Source: Gammaproteobacteria bacterium (GTDB lineage: Bacteria; Pseudomonadota; Gammaproteobacteria; Steroidobacterales; XN24). Taken from it: a stretch of 64,000 nucleotides of DNA. Positions 52,623-63,779 of the stretch are shown one piece after another; the stretch's first letter is position 1; the number at the start of each line of letters is the position of its first letter. The DNA is taken from NCBI GenBank assembly GCA_024640085.1, contig JAHEFR010000009.1, positions 36,154 to 100,153 of the forward strand. Direction: 5' to 3'. Made by a program: the position numbers and the translations under genes. The notes below the pieces were generated by a model, which saw only the letters and a list, made by a program, of their open reading frames with translations, was not told the origin of the DNA and ran no database searches.

Positions 52623-52641
52623 CGCCGCCTGCTGGGCGGCG
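52623..52641 (+). promoter_or_regulatory. Hairpin in the rpsU leader
   Basis: A 7-base perfect stem (CGCCGCC/GGCGGCG) with loop TGCTG is followed by TTTG. It lies between the promoter and the start codon, so it may attenuate or stabilise the transcript. The T-run is too short for a strong terminator. Confidence 0.35.
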
Positions 52642-52673
52642 TTTGTCTGCATGACTGGATGGTGATTTTTCAA

Positions 52674-52889
52674 ATGCCCAGCGTCCGTGTACGTGAAAAC
52701 GAATATTTCGACGCCGCCCTGCGGCGCTTCAAACGTGCCTGCGAGAAGGCCGGTATCCTGACCGAACTGCGTCGCCGCGAGTTCTACGAGAAGCCCACTC
52801 AGGAGCGCAAGCGCAAGAAGGCCGCGGCGGTGAAGCGCCACGCCAAGCGTCACCAGCGCGACCAGGCCCGTCGCCGCAGACTCTACTGA
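52674..52889 (+). CDS. rpsU: Small ribosomal subunit protein bS21
   Basis: A 71-residue basic ribosomal protein with the exact S21 length. The sequence reads [20 protein letters not shown] with [20 protein letters not shown] and the Arg-rich tail RRRRLY. It starts at ATG 52674; a GTG/ATG 15 bases upstream in frame would add five non-conserved residues. It leads the rpsU-yqeY-dnaG-rpoD block. Confidence 0.97.
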   Translation: MPSVRVRENEYFDAALRRFKRACEKAGILTELRRREFYEKPTQERKRKKAAAVKRHAKRHQRDQARRRRLY

Positions 52890-52917
52890 TCTCCGGGCCC
52901 GCCTCCCCGACCCACCC

Positions 52918-53367
52918 GTGCCACTCAAGGCCCGCCTCACCGACGACATGAAGCAGGCCATGAGAGCCGGCGAAAAGCTGCGTCTCTCTGTAATCCGGAT
53001 GGCGCTGGCCGCAATCAAACAGCGCGAAGTCGACGATCGCATCGAACTCGACGATGCCCAGATCCTGGGCGTGCTGGAAAAGATGATCAAGCAGCGGCGC
53101 GAGTCGGCCACGATGTACCGCGATGGCGACCGGAAGGACCTCGCGGACAAGGAAGAGGCCGAGGTGAGCCTTTTGTCGACCTACCTCCCCGAGCCACTCA
53201 GCGAACACGAGATCGACACGCTCATAGCGGAAGCCATCCAGTCCACCGGAGCCCAGAGCATCCGGGACATGGGCAAGGTGATGGCCAAGGTGAAGGCGGC
53301 CGCCCAGGGACGAGTCGATATGGGCGAGATCGGCGCCCGCGTCAAGGCCCGCCTGGCATCGTCCTGA
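52918..53367 (+). CDS. yqeY: GatB/YqeY domain protein
   Basis: A 149-residue helical protein resembling the C-terminal tRNA-binding domain of GatB. Markers are LKARLTDDMKQAMRAGEKLR, LGVLEKMIKQRRESATMYRD and LLSTYLPEPLSEHEIDTLIA. It is found between rpsU and dnaG in many Gammaproteobacteria. The role is not fixed; tRNA or translation-linked binding is suggested. GTG 52918 start. Confidence 0.93.
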   Translation: MPLKARLTDDMKQAMRAGEKLRLSVIRMALAAIKQREVDDRIELDDAQILGVLEKMIKQRRESATMYRDGDRKDLADKEEAEVSLLSTYLPEPLSEHEIDTLIAEAIQSTGAQSIRDMGKVMAKVKAAAQGRVDMGEIGARVKARLASS

Positions 53368-53644
53368 GGACGGCTTCCCGAGTCCGGCGCCCCTCTCCGG
53401 CGGGCGCCCAGAGCGGCCCCCTGAAGACTGGCGGACCCTCACTGCTCCCCCTTGATCTTGCGCCCCGGTCAGCTATCTATTATGAAAGCCTGATAGCGAG
53501 GGACCGGACCCCAGTCACCGCCTGTCGTCGACCGACGCCTGCCACAGCGGCGCGCGGAGAGTGAGCGTGCCCCAACGACGGCGCGCCCGGATCCTGATGT
53601 TGGCAGTCTGGACCGAATCGGGGGGTCATTGATACCGCTGTCTC

Positions 53645-55417
53645 ATGAGCAGGATTCCGCAACATTTCATCGATGACCTGATGTCCCGGGTGGACATCAT
53701 CGAGGTCGTTGGCACCAGGGTGCCGCTCAAGAAAGCGGGGCGGGAGTACAAGGCCTGCTGCCCTTTTCACGACGAAAAGACACCGTCGTTCACCGTCAGT
53801 CCGACCAAGCAGTTCTACCATTGTTTCGGTTGCGGGGCCCACGGCACCGCCCTCGGCTTCATGATGGATCACGACCATCTGGGCTTCGTCGAGGCGGTAG
53901 AGGAACTGGCGCGTCAGGTTGGCGTCGAGGTGCCGAAAGAGGCCGGAGGGCAGGACAGGCGTCCTGACGACGATCTCTATGGACTGATGGAGAAGACTGC
54001 CGCCTTTTACCGCGATGAACTCAAGACCAGCGAGGAGGCGATCGCGTATCTGAAAAGCCGTGGGCTCGACGGAGAAACCGCGGGTCGGTTCGGTATCGGC
54101 TATGCGCCTCGGCAGTGGGACAGCCTGATCAAGCACGTCGGTTCGACGGAATCTTTCCTGCGCCGGCTGGCCGACTGCGGTCTGATCATCGAACGGGAAC
54201 AGGGCGGCTGGTACGACCGGTTCCGTGACCGCATCATGTTCCCCATCCGCGACGCCCGGGGCCGCGTGATTGCATTCGGTGGCCGTGTCCTGGGCACCGG
54301 CGAACCCAAGTACCTCAACTCGCCGGAGACGCGGCTGTTCCACAAGGGCCGTGAACTCTACGGGCTTTTCGAGGCCCGCCAAGCCCTGAGAGACATTCCG
54401 CGGCTCCTGGTCGTGGAAGGTTACATGGATGTGGTCGGCCTCTCCCAGGCCGGAATCCGGTGGTCGGTCGCCACCCTGGGGACGGCCACGACAGCCGATC
54501 ATCTGCACCGCCTTTTCCGACTCACCGAAACGGTCGTGTTCTGTTTCGATGGCGATCGGGCCGGACGGCAGGCGGCCTGGCGGGCCCTCGAGAATGCGCT
54601 GCCGGGGCTTTCCGAGGGCCGCCAGATCCGGTTCCTGTTCCTGCCGGAGGGCGAGGACCCGGATTCACTGGTCCGCAAGGAGGGGGCGGATAGGTTCCAG
54701 GACCGCGTCGACGGTGCCTTGCCACTGTCGGACTACCTGCTGGAGCATCTCCAGTCCCAGGTGGACATGAGCGCCCTTGACGGCCGGGCCCGGCTGGCCG
54801 AACTGGCGCGGCCACTGCTTGCCCGCATCCCCGACGGTATCTACAAGGATCTCCTCGTCGGCAGGCTGGCAAAGCTTGTCGGCGTGGATCCGGATCGGCT
54901 GACGGGCATCGTGGCCGGGGATCGGCCCCCGGACCGGGGGTTCCGTCCTGCGGCACGAGGCGCGCCCCGGCCGGGTAACGCCCGATCCAGCCTGATCCGC
55001 CAGGCCATCGCCCTGGTGCTGCAGCATCCAAGCAGCGCCTCGGCTGCCACGATCCCCGCCAATCTGGCCGAGGTGACGCTCAAGGGCCTCCCGCTGTTGT
55101 GCGAACTCCTTGAAATCTGCCGGGAGACCCCCGATATCGGTACCGCAGGCCTGATCGAACGCTGGAGGGACAAGCCTGAATATTCCCACCTGCTCGCCCT
55201 GGTCGCCAACGAACTGCTGATCTCCGAGGAGACCGCAGGCGTGGTTCTCGGCGACACCCTGCGCCAGATCGTCGTTCGGGAGGGGCCCGAGCGTCGCGTG
55301 GAGGCCCTGCTCACCAAGGCCCGGTCCGGGGGCCTGGATGCAGCGGAAAAGGAGGAGCTCCGGGACCTGCTGTCCAGCCGGGTGTCCCCGACCGGGACGG
55401 GGAGCCAAGATGGGTAA
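53645..55417 (+). CDS. dnaG: DNA primase
   Basis: A 590-residue enzyme that makes RNA primers for replication. The CHC2 zinc finger near residues 38-62 is CCPFHDEKTPSF with FYHCFGCGAHG. The catalytic core includes KTAAFYRDELKTSEEAIAYL, the RNA polymerase domain and TOPRIM acidic motifs (LLVVEGYMDVVGLSQAGI; VVFCFDGDRAGRQAA). A C-terminal DnaB-binding region follows. It is 277 bases from yqeY; that gap holds no clear gene. Confidence 0.96.
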   Translation: MSRIPQHFIDDLMSRVDIIEVVGTRVPLKKAGREYKACCPFHDEKTPSFTVSPTKQFYHCFGCGAHGTALGFMMDHDHLGFVEAVEELARQVGVEVPKEAGGQDRRPDDDLYGLMEKTAAFYRDELKTSEEAIAYLKSRGLDGETAGRFGIGYAPRQWDSLIKHVGSTESFLRRLADCGLIIEREQGGWYDRFRDRIMFPIRDARGRVIAFGGRVLGTGEPKYLNSPETRLFHKGRELYGLFEARQALRDIPRLLVVEGYMDVVGLSQAGIRWSVATLGTATTADHLHRLFRLTETVVFCFDGDRAGRQAAWRALENALPGLSEGRQIRFLFLPEGEDPDSLVRKEGADRFQDRVDGALPLSDYLLEHLQSQVDMSALDGRARLAELARPLLARIPDGIYKDLLVGRLAKLVGVDPDRLTGIVAGDRPPDRGFRPAARGAPRPGNARSSLIRQAIALVLQHPSSASAATIPANLAEVTLKGLPLLCELLEICRETPDIGTAGLIERWRDKPEYSHLLALVANELLISEETAGVVLGDTLRQIVVREGPERRVEALLTKARSGGLDAAEKEELRDLLSSRVSPTGTGSQDG

Positions 55418-55442
55418 CTTTCTGGATTCCTCATTGTCTGAT

Positions 55443-55451
55443 TGCTATACT
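55443..55451 (+). promoter_or_regulatory. Extended -10 promoter upstream of rpoD
   Basis: TGCTATACT is an extended -10, 36 bases before the rpoD GTG and inside the dnaG-rpoD gap. It could give rpoD its own transcript besides readthrough from rpsU. Confidence 0.5.
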
Positions 55452-55487
55452 GGTGTGTTCGTCTGACTCGCATTCGAGGGAAGATGC

Positions 55488-57302
<1,815 letters not shown>

Positions 57303-57329
57303 TCGAGGCGTGGCTTGAACGAGCCATCG

Positions 57330-57355
57330 AAAAAGGCGCCTTCCGGCGCCTTTTT
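57330..57355 (+). terminator. Terminator after rpoD
   Basis: An 11-base inverted repeat (AAAAAGGCGCC/GGCGCCTTTTT) with TTCC loop, followed by CTTTG. It may act for both strands because of the A-run and T-run on either side. Confidence 0.92.
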
Positions 57356-57372
57356 CTTTGACCAGTCACAGC

Positions 57373-57696
57373 TCAGGCGGTCATTCTTTCGGGGGCGAAA
57401 TACGACCGGGAGCACTCGAGACCCGCCACCAGCCGACGCAGATCTTCCAGATGCCGGGTGGGAGGCTCGCGGCCGATCCTGATCAGTTCTATCAGGGCGA
57501 GAGCACGCTGACTCCGTTCGAGGAAAGCTTCTTTCTGTAGCGTGGCTTCACGGGATTCCCCCGCGTCGCGAGCCGTTGCCAGCGCCGCCCGGTCGACCCC
57601 ATCACACAAGAGCAGAACGCGCCGGGCGAGGAAACGCCATTCGGCGTTGATCTTCTTTCCCTCGTCATCCTCGTAGCAGATCGTATCAGCGTTCAT
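57373..57696 (-). CDS. Hypothetical helical protein
   Basis: A 107-residue soluble, mainly alpha-helical protein (EWRFLARRVLLLCDGVDRAA, KEAFLERSQRALALIELIRI, LEDLRRLVAGLECSRSYFAP). It lacks a signal peptide or membrane segment. No family recognised. Convergent with rpoD, and 93 bases from the malic enzyme gene's end. Coding potential looks fair because of the regular helix pattern. Confidence 0.55.
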   Translation of the reverse strand: MNADTICYEDDEGKKINAEWRFLARRVLLLCDGVDRAALATARDAGESREATLQKEAFLERSQRALALIELIRIGREPPTRHLEDLRRLVAGLECSRSYFAPERMTA

Positions 57697-57789
57697 TTAG
57701 ACCGGCCTCTGACCACAACGACATCAAACCATAGATCATTTGACATAATTGTCCAGCCCCAAGGCGATATTGACGCCGCATCGGTACAT

Positions 57790-59487
57790 TCATCCGGGCA
57801 CATAGCGCCGATACACCGGGTTCCAGATCGCGGCGTCGAGTCGCGCCTGAATGGTGTCCTCGTCGAGTTCGGCCCCGATGCCGTCCTCCGAGGCCGATCG
57901 CATGACGGCTGCCGCCACGACGCGTGACACCTCCCGTAGACGGCCGATTTCCGGGTACAGCATCCCCTGGTCGAGTTCCTGCTGGCTGACCTGTCCGGCC
58001 AGCGATTCAGAGGCTGCGGTGATCATGGCGTCGCTGACGTACTCCGCCCGGCTGAGCAGGCTGCCCAGCCCCAGCCCCGGAAAGATGAAAACGTTGTTGC
58101 CCTGACCGATCCGGAACCGCTTGCCCTTGTAGTCCACGTCGGCGAAGGGACTGCCGGTGGCTACGAGGGCGGATCCGCCGGACCAGCGCAGCACCTCTTC
58201 CGGCCTGGCCTCCGAATAGTCGGTGGGGTTGGAAAACGGCATGACGATCGGCGCATCACAATTCTCGGCCATGGCCTCGATGACGGCCCGGTTGAAGGCG
58301 CCCGGGCGTCCTGAGGTGCCGATCAGCACCGTCGGCCGGTACGCCTTCACCACGCTGAGGAGATCCCGCCCGCCGGGGCCGCCGAGACCCCGCTCCCTCG
58401 CCAGATCCGCCGGCCAGGCCAGATCCCGCTTGTACACGTCCGTAACATCCGCATCCTCGACCAGCAGGCCGCGGCTGTCCAGGGCCGCCACGGCGTAGCG
58501 ATCCCCCCCTTGCGCCTCGACGGCCGAACGGATCTGCCGAGTGATCCCCAGCCCGGCGGCGCCGGCCCCGTGGACCACGAAGCGGTGCCCGGCCAATTGG
58601 CCTCCCAGTTTCCTGACGGCCGCCATGATCCCGGACAGCGCCACCGCGCCGGTTCCCTGGATGTCGTCATTGAACGACAGCAGTCGCTTACGATAGCGGT
58701 CCATGATGATGTAGGCGCGATCCTTGCGGAAATCCTCCCACTGCAACAGGGCCCGGGGGAATACCTCCTTGACTGCCTCCGCGAACTCGTCGATGAAGTC
58801 GTAGTAATCCGAACCGGACAAGCGCCGGTGCCTCCACCCGAGATACAGCGGATCCTCCAGGAGAGTGGCATTGTCGGTACCGACGTCCAGACTGATGGGC
58901 AACGTGACTCCCGGATGGATCCCGGCCGCGGCACAGTACAGAGACAACTTGCCGATGGAGATCGCCATGCCGCCGGCACCCTGGTCACCGATGCCGAGGA
59001 TCGACTGGTTGTCGGTCGCGACGATCAGGCGGATGTCCCCGCCATTGGTTGCCGTCCGCAATACCTCGCGGAATCTCCCACGCTGATCCGGGGTCAGCCA
59101 GATGCCCCGGCCACGCCGGAAAACGTGGCTGAACTCACGGGTGGCGCGCCCTACCGTAGGCGTATAGACGATGGGCATCAGATTGGGAAGGTCGTCGATC
59201 AGAACGCGGTAGAACAGCGTTTCGTTCCGGTCGTGCAACTCGGCCAGTTCCACGTATCTGTTCATCGGTTGCTTGAAATGCGACAGCCCTTCGACAATGC
59301 GATTGAACTGGTTTTCCATGGTGTTGACGCCCACCGGCAGGAGGCCCTCGAGACCGAGCGCCTGGCGCTCCTCGGTGGTGAAGGCCGAGCCCTTGTTGAG
59401 CAAGGGGTCCCGGATCAGGTCGTATCCCCGCTTGCTCACCGGTTGCGGCTCGTCGGCCGCCGGGGTGCTCCAGGTATGTTCGTCCAT
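57790..59487 (-). CDS. maeA: NAD-dependent malic enzyme (oxaloacetate-decarboxylating)
   Basis: This enzyme converts malate to pyruvate, CO2 and NADH. The protein from ATG 59487 is 565 residues, equal to E. coli MaeA. Motifs are LIRDPLLNKGSAFTTEERQA, VYTPTVGRATREFSHVFRRG, DNQSILGIGDQGAGGMAIS, the metal site FNDDIQGTGAVALSGIMAA and the NAD motif FVVHGAGAAGLGITRQI. An upstream in-frame start at 59562 would overlap the aldehyde dehydrogenase stop, so is less likely. Confidence 0.94.
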   Translation of the reverse strand: MDEHTWSTPAADEPQPVSKRGYDLIRDPLLNKGSAFTTEERQALGLEGLLPVGVNTMENQFNRIVEGLSHFKQPMNRYVELAELHDRNETLFYRVLIDDLPNLMPIVYTPTVGRATREFSHVFRRGRGIWLTPDQRGRFREVLRTATNGGDIRLIVATDNQSILGIGDQGAGGMAISIGKLSLYCAAAGIHPGVTLPISLDVGTDNATLLEDPLYLGWRHRRLSGSDYYDFIDEFAEAVKEVFPRALLQWEDFRKDRAYIIMDRYRKRLLSFNDDIQGTGAVALSGIMAAVRKLGGQLAGHRFVVHGAGAAGLGITRQIRSAVEAQGGDRYAVAALDSRGLLVEDADVTDVYKRDLAWPADLARERGLGGPGGRDLLSVVKAYRPTVLIGTSGRPGAFNRAVIEAMAENCDAPIVMPFSNPTDYSEARPEEVLRWSGGSALVATGSPFADVDYKGKRFRIGQGNNVFIFPGLGLGSLLSRAEYVSDAMITAASESLAGQVSQQELDQGMLYPEIGRLREVSRVVAAAVMRSASEDGIGAELDEDTIQARLDAAIWNPVYRRYVPG

Positions 59488-59554
59488 CTTTCTGTCTCCC
59501 ACTGGGTCTGGAAAATCATCGTTGCGGGAGCTCGTCAGTACGCCCCCGCGGGTT

Positions 59555-60997
59555 TCAGCCAAGCTCCATCGACTTGATCACCAACATCTTTTCGATCTGC
59601 ATGTCCGCGATGGAGTGGGGGATGCCGCCCACGCCAAGCCCGGACTCCCGCAGTCCCGCGAAGGGCATGCCGTCGACGCGGAAGGCGGTGTGATCGTTGA
59701 TCATGACCGCGGATGCGTCGACCCTGCGAAACACGCGCAACGCCAGATCCAGGTCCCGGGTGAATACCGCTGCCTGGAACGAATAAGACAGGGCATTGGC
59801 CCGGGCGACCGCATCGTCCAGCTCATCAAAGGGGTACACGCAGATCACCGGTCCGAAAATCTCCTGACGGCTCACCCGCACATGATCGGGCGGATCGAAC
59901 AGCACCGTGCACGCATAGCAACTCTGGCCGATGGGCGTGCCCCCGTTCAGGACCTCCGCGCCCGCGTCGCGAGCCTCGCTGACCCACTCATGGACCCGCG
60001 ATACCTCCGCCCTTCGAATGAGCGGACCAACCTCGGTGCCGGCGTCGGCCGGGTCGCCGACTTTCAGGGTCCCGGCGGCGGCGGCGAGCCTCGCGGCGAA
60101 CTCATGCGCAACAGAAGTATGAACGTAGACGCGCTGCACCGAAACGCACACCTGACCGGCATGGTAGAACCCGCCCTTCGCGACCGCGGGCACCGCCAGG
60201 TCCAGGTCCGCGTCCGCCGCCACGAACAGGGGCGCCGCGCCACCGTGCTCGAGCGCACAGCGGGTGCCCGGAGCCAGCCGCGAGCGCAGCATCCAGCCGA
60301 CCCGTGCGCTGCCGATGAAAGTGAAAAACGCAACCCGGGGATCGGTTACCAGGCGCTCTGCCGTGGCCAGATCTTTCGCGATCAGCACCTGGCACCAGAC
60401 AGCGGGCAGTCCAGCCTCCCGGAGGATTTCAACCAGGCGGATGCAGGACAGGGGCGTGTCCTCCGCCGGCTTGACGATCACCGGGCAACCCGCGGCCACC
60501 GCCGCGGCCACCTGATGGACGATGAGGTTCAGGGGGTGATTGAAGGCGCTGATCGCCACGACGACGCCGACCGGTTCGCGGAGGGTGAATGCTGCGCGCC
60601 CCGCTCCGGCTGCCGTCCCGCCCATGGGAATGACCTGTCCATGCTCCGTCCGGATGGTCTCGATGCAGAGTCGGATGCCGTCGATGGCGCGGGCGACCTC
60701 CACCCGGGAGTCCAGCAGCGGCTTGCCCCCCTCGCGGGCGGCCTGAAGGGCAAGACCCTCCTGCTCCCCCTCCATGATCCGGGCGGCCCGTTCCAGCACT
60801 CCGACCCGCTCGTGGACCGGCAGCCAGCCATCCCGATTCAGATAGGTGGCGTGGGCCACGCCGAGGGCCGCTTCGACGTGGCCGGCGTCGCCGACCTCCA
60901 GCTCCGCCAGGAGCTCCCCGTCGTAGGGCGCATGGACATGCACGGTACCCACCGGCGGCGGCGCATTCTCGATCATCAGGGTACGGACACGGCTCAT
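59555..60997 (-). CDS. Aldehyde dehydrogenase family protein
   Basis: A 480-residue NAD(P)-dependent dehydrogenase. Catalytic residues are visible: Asn153 (ISAFNHPLN), Lys176 (VIVKPAED), Glu250 in ALEHGGAAP and the nucleophile Cys284 in FYHAGQVCVSVQRV. The EHGGAAP stretch replaces the common ELGGNAP and is nearer to the phosphonoacetaldehyde/glyceraldehyde-3-P (GapN-like) branch. The substrate is uncertain. It starts 16 bases after the acetolactate synthase stop, so the two probably share an operon. Confidence 0.88.
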   Translation of the reverse strand: MSRVRTLMIENAPPPVGTVHVHAPYDGELLAELEVGDAGHVEAALGVAHATYLNRDGWLPVHERVGVLERAARIMEGEQEGLALQAAREGGKPLLDSRVEVARAIDGIRLCIETIRTEHGQVIPMGGTAAGAGRAAFTLREPVGVVVAISAFNHPLNLIVHQVAAAVAAGCPVIVKPAEDTPLSCIRLVEILREAGLPAVWCQVLIAKDLATAERLVTDPRVAFFTFIGSARVGWMLRSRLAPGTRCALEHGGAAPLFVAADADLDLAVPAVAKGGFYHAGQVCVSVQRVYVHTSVAHEFAARLAAAAGTLKVGDPADAGTEVGPLIRRAEVSRVHEWVSEARDAGAEVLNGGTPIGQSCYACTVLFDPPDHVRVSRQEIFGPVICVYPFDELDDAVARANALSYSFQAAVFTRDLDLALRVFRRVDASAVMINDHTAFRVDGMPFAGLRESGLGVGGIPHSIADMQIEKMLVIKSMELG

Positions 60998-61013
60998 TCC
61001 ATTTTTCCAGGGG

Positions 61014-62666
61014 TCACAGGGGTTGGGTAATCCTTCCCAGGCGTTCGGTGAGCAGCGGATTCTCCCGGTAATCGATGGGCACGACCACCAGGCTGGGGCC
61101 GTCCTCGGCCATGGCCGCCCGCAACGTGGCCTCCAGGTCCCGGCTGTCCGCCACGCGATGACCACTCCAGCCGAAGGCCGCGGCCAGTTTCAGCCAGTCC
61201 GGATTGCCGAATGCAAGGTCAGTGTGTCGCTTGAACTCGGTGTCCTGCTTCCAGGCGATCAGCCCGTATCCGCCGTCCTCCCAGACCATGACCACGAACC
61301 GGCTGTCCAGCCTTCGGGCGGTCTCCATCTCCTGGACATTCATCAGGAACCCGCCGTCGCCGGCGATGGCCAGGATGTTCCTGTCCGGATGAACGAGGCT
61401 GGCCGCGACGGCCCCGGGGAGGGCGAACCCCATGGAGCAGAATCCGTTGGGGATCAGGCAGGTATTCGGCTCGTGACAATGATAATGGCGGGCTATCCAC
61501 ATCTTGTGGGCGCCCACGTCGGAGATCAGGATGTCCGACGGTCCCATAACCTTCCGGGCATCCCACAGCGCCTTCTGGGGACGGATGAGTCCGCGGGTGT
61601 CGTCATCGGCGCAGGCGGCGATCTCCTCGCCCATCAGGCGGCGCATCCTCCGCTGGTGCGACAGGTCCAGGTCCAGGGAACCGTCCTCCTCCAGCCGCTG
61701 GTTGATCATCCACAGAGCATGGGACAGATCTCCGATCAACTCGACCTCGGGGACGTAGTGCTGGTCAATCTCCGCCGGTAGAAAATCGGCGTGGATGATC
61801 TTCTTGTCGCCGGCGGGATTCCACAGGTGCGGGTGGTATTCCACCATGTCGAATCCCAGCGTGATGACGAGGTCAGCTTCGTCGATCGCCAGGGCGGGAA
61901 GATCTTTAGCGCCTAGGCCGATGGTGTAGAGACAGTAATCCTCGTCCATATCGACGACGCCCTTGGCCATGAAGGTGCTGATAACGCCGATGCCGGTTCG
62001 CTCGCACAGTCTCCTCAACTGCTTACTGGCCTGCTTGCGGATGCAGCCGTTGCCCGCCAGGATCACCGGCCGCCGAGACGCCCTGATCATCTCGAAAGCC
62101 CGGTCCGCCACCTTGTCGTCCGGAACGTAACGCCGATAACGCCTCGGCTTCAGGGGCAGAGCGTCCGAGCTCTGCTTGGCGATATCCTCGGGAAGCTCGA
62201 TATGGATGGCGCCAGGCTTCTCCGTCCTCGACAGCCTCACGGCCTTCCTGACGATCTCGGGGATGGTGTCCGGGTGACGGATGCTGGTGGCCCACTTCGT
62301 GACCGGCTCGAACATGGCCACCACGTCCATGATCTGGTGGGACTCCTTGTGCAGCCGCCGGGTCGATCCCTGACCGGTCAATACCAGCATCGGGGCCCGG
62401 TCCATATTGGCGTCCGCCACGCCGGTGATGAGGTTGGTTGCGCCGGGCCCCAGGGTGCCGAGACAGCCGGCGGGGTTCCCGGTCAGTCGGCCATACACTT
62501 CCGCCATGAAAGCCGCGCCTTGCTCGTGCCGGGTCAGAACAAAGCGGATGCTCCCGGACTGTTCCAGGGACATCATGAAGTCGGCGTTCTCCTCCCCGGG
62601 CACGCCGAAGATGTATTCGATTCCCTCTTCCTCGAGGCAGCGAACCAGAAGATCGGAAGCCTTCAT
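61014..62666 (-). CDS. Acetolactate synthase-like TPP enzyme (AlsS type)
   Basis: A 550-residue thiamine-diphosphate enzyme. The TPP Glu is in TRHEQGAAFMAEVYGRLTG, and the C-terminal TPP motif is AIAGDGGFLMNVQEMETARR. Length and KASDLLVRCLEEEGIEYIFG are close to AlsS/IlvB-like large subunits. It lacks a regulatory-subunit neighbour (no ilvN), which fits a catabolic AlsS that turns pyruvate into acetolactate. ATG 62666 follows AGGAG. It leads the alsS-aldehyde dehydrogenase-maeA run. Confidence 0.86.
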   Translation of the reverse strand: MKASDLLVRCLEEEGIEYIFGVPGEENADFMMSLEQSGSIRFVLTRHEQGAAFMAEVYGRLTGNPAGCLGTLGPGATNLITGVADANMDRAPMLVLTGQGSTRRLHKESHQIMDVVAMFEPVTKWATSIRHPDTIPEIVRKAVRLSRTEKPGAIHIELPEDIAKQSSDALPLKPRRYRRYVPDDKVADRAFEMIRASRRPVILAGNGCIRKQASKQLRRLCERTGIGVISTFMAKGVVDMDEDYCLYTIGLGAKDLPALAIDEADLVITLGFDMVEYHPHLWNPAGDKKIIHADFLPAEIDQHYVPEVELIGDLSHALWMINQRLEEDGSLDLDLSHQRRMRRLMGEEIAACADDDTRGLIRPQKALWDARKVMGPSDILISDVGAHKMWIARHYHCHEPNTCLIPNGFCSMGFALPGAVAASLVHPDRNILAIAGDGGFLMNVQEMETARRLDSRFVVMVWEDGGYGLIAWKQDTEFKRHTDLAFGNPDWLKLAAAFGWSGHRVADSRDLEATLRAAMAEDGPSLVVVPIDYRENPLLTERLGRITQPL

Positions 62667-62840
62667 CAAGTGGCTCCTAGGAGGACGCATTACGGCACGA
62701 CTCATCAGTATAGCGCCGCGTGCGTCGCCACTTGATGACCTGTCTCATACGGCATGGGCCCGCAAGCTGCAGGGCAGCCTGGATGAGGCGCCGCGCCGGG
62801 GCACCCAGCGGCAGTCCCCGGCAGGAAACGCCTCCCGGAT

Positions 62841-63230
62841 TCAGTCGCGGGATTCGTCCGGATCCCGGAACAGATCGTCCAGGGCGTCCCCCGGATCCCT
62901 CTCGGCACCTTCGTCTTCTGCCGCAGCGTCGGCACTGTCTCCGAACAATTCGGATAGTGCCGTCACCGGCCCCCGAGGACCTTCCTCTCCGGTGAACGCA
63001 TCCGGCCTGGGTTCAAAGAACTCGCAGAAATTGGCGCGCGTCTTGTCCTTGACCTCCTCGGTCATGGGCTCGAGGCAGGACTGCGCCACCCTGGTGTCGT
63101 AGAACCGGCACATGCGGCACACGTGGAGCTCCGCCCGGCATGCCAGGCATTCCGAATACTTCGATAGGGGCTGGGGGACTTCGTCTAACCCAGCACCGCA
63201 CTTCCAGCAGACCAGGGACAGTTTCGCCAC
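62841..63230 (-). CDS. Cys-rich zinc-ribbon-like hypothetical protein
   Basis: A 129-residue protein with eight Cys in its first 70 residues in several CxxC-like pairs (LVCWKCGAGLDEVP, SECLACRAELHVCRMCRFYD), plus CLEPMTEEVKDKTRANFCEF. This looks like a double zinc ribbon. The C-terminal half is acidic and disordered (DAAAEDEGAERDPG). I recall similar sequences as hypothetical proteins in related bacteria, but no function. No membrane segment. It stands just before the tRNA cluster, on the opposite strand. Confidence 0.72.
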   Translation of the reverse strand: MAKLSLVCWKCGAGLDEVPQPLSKYSECLACRAELHVCRMCRFYDTRVAQSCLEPMTEEVKDKTRANFCEFFEPRPDAFTGEEGPRGPVTALSELFGDSADAAAEDEGAERDPGDALDDLFRDPDESRD

Positions 63231-63333
63231 TCGGCAATCTCCTCCGCCGGATGCACCATGAATCCGGATACCGCAGCCCCGGAACCGGCCCGGAAGACGG
63301 ACGGACCCGTCCCGACCAGGGTTCGGATTGCGG

Positions 63334-63339
63334 TATATT
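63334..63339 (+). promoter_or_regulatory. -10 element of the tRNA transcript
   Basis: TATATT is followed by the GC-rich discriminator ACGCCCCC, typical of stable-RNA promoters under stringent control. It ends 18 bases before tRNA-Ile2. The -35 is not clear. Confidence 0.4.
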
Positions 63340-63357
63340 ACGCCCCCTTCCCCCGAG

Positions 63358-63434
<77 letters not shown>

Positions 63435-63472
63435 ATATTTTCAATCACTTAGGGAAGTCATGGCGATAGACC

Positions 63473-63489
63473 AGGGGATTGGAATCCCT
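63473..63489 (+). pseudogene. Decayed tRNA-like fragment
   Basis: A 5-base stem (AGGGG/TCCCT) with a 7-base loop ATTGGAA has the geometry of an anticodon arm (anticodon TGG). Around it, T-arm-like GGTCTAGTCC and weak acceptor-like ends (GTCA...TGAC) are found, but a D-arm is missing. It is probably the relic of a tRNA between the Ile2 and Asn genes. Confidence 0.3.
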
Positions 63490-63556
63490 TGGTGTCGCCC
63501 TATCGAGCAGCATTTCCCGGCTTGTTCCAAGGGTCTAGTCCGCGGCACCTGACGAT

Positions 63557-63632
<76 letters not shown>

Positions 63633-63663
63633 AATTCCAGAAGCCCTAGATGGGCTTACGAGA

Positions 63664-63687
63664 GGTCGCCTGATGGCGGCCTTTTTT
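63664..63687 (+). terminator. Terminator of the tRNA cluster
   Basis: A 7-base stem (GGTCGCC/GGCGGCC, one G-T pair) with loop TGAT is followed by six T. Confidence 0.85.
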
Positions 63688-63779
63688 GTTCTGGGGCACT
63701 GCATCTATTTGTGACAAATCGCTAGGAATTCCCGTGGAATATACGATTACGATTTGAAAAACCCCACGGAAGGCCCCAA

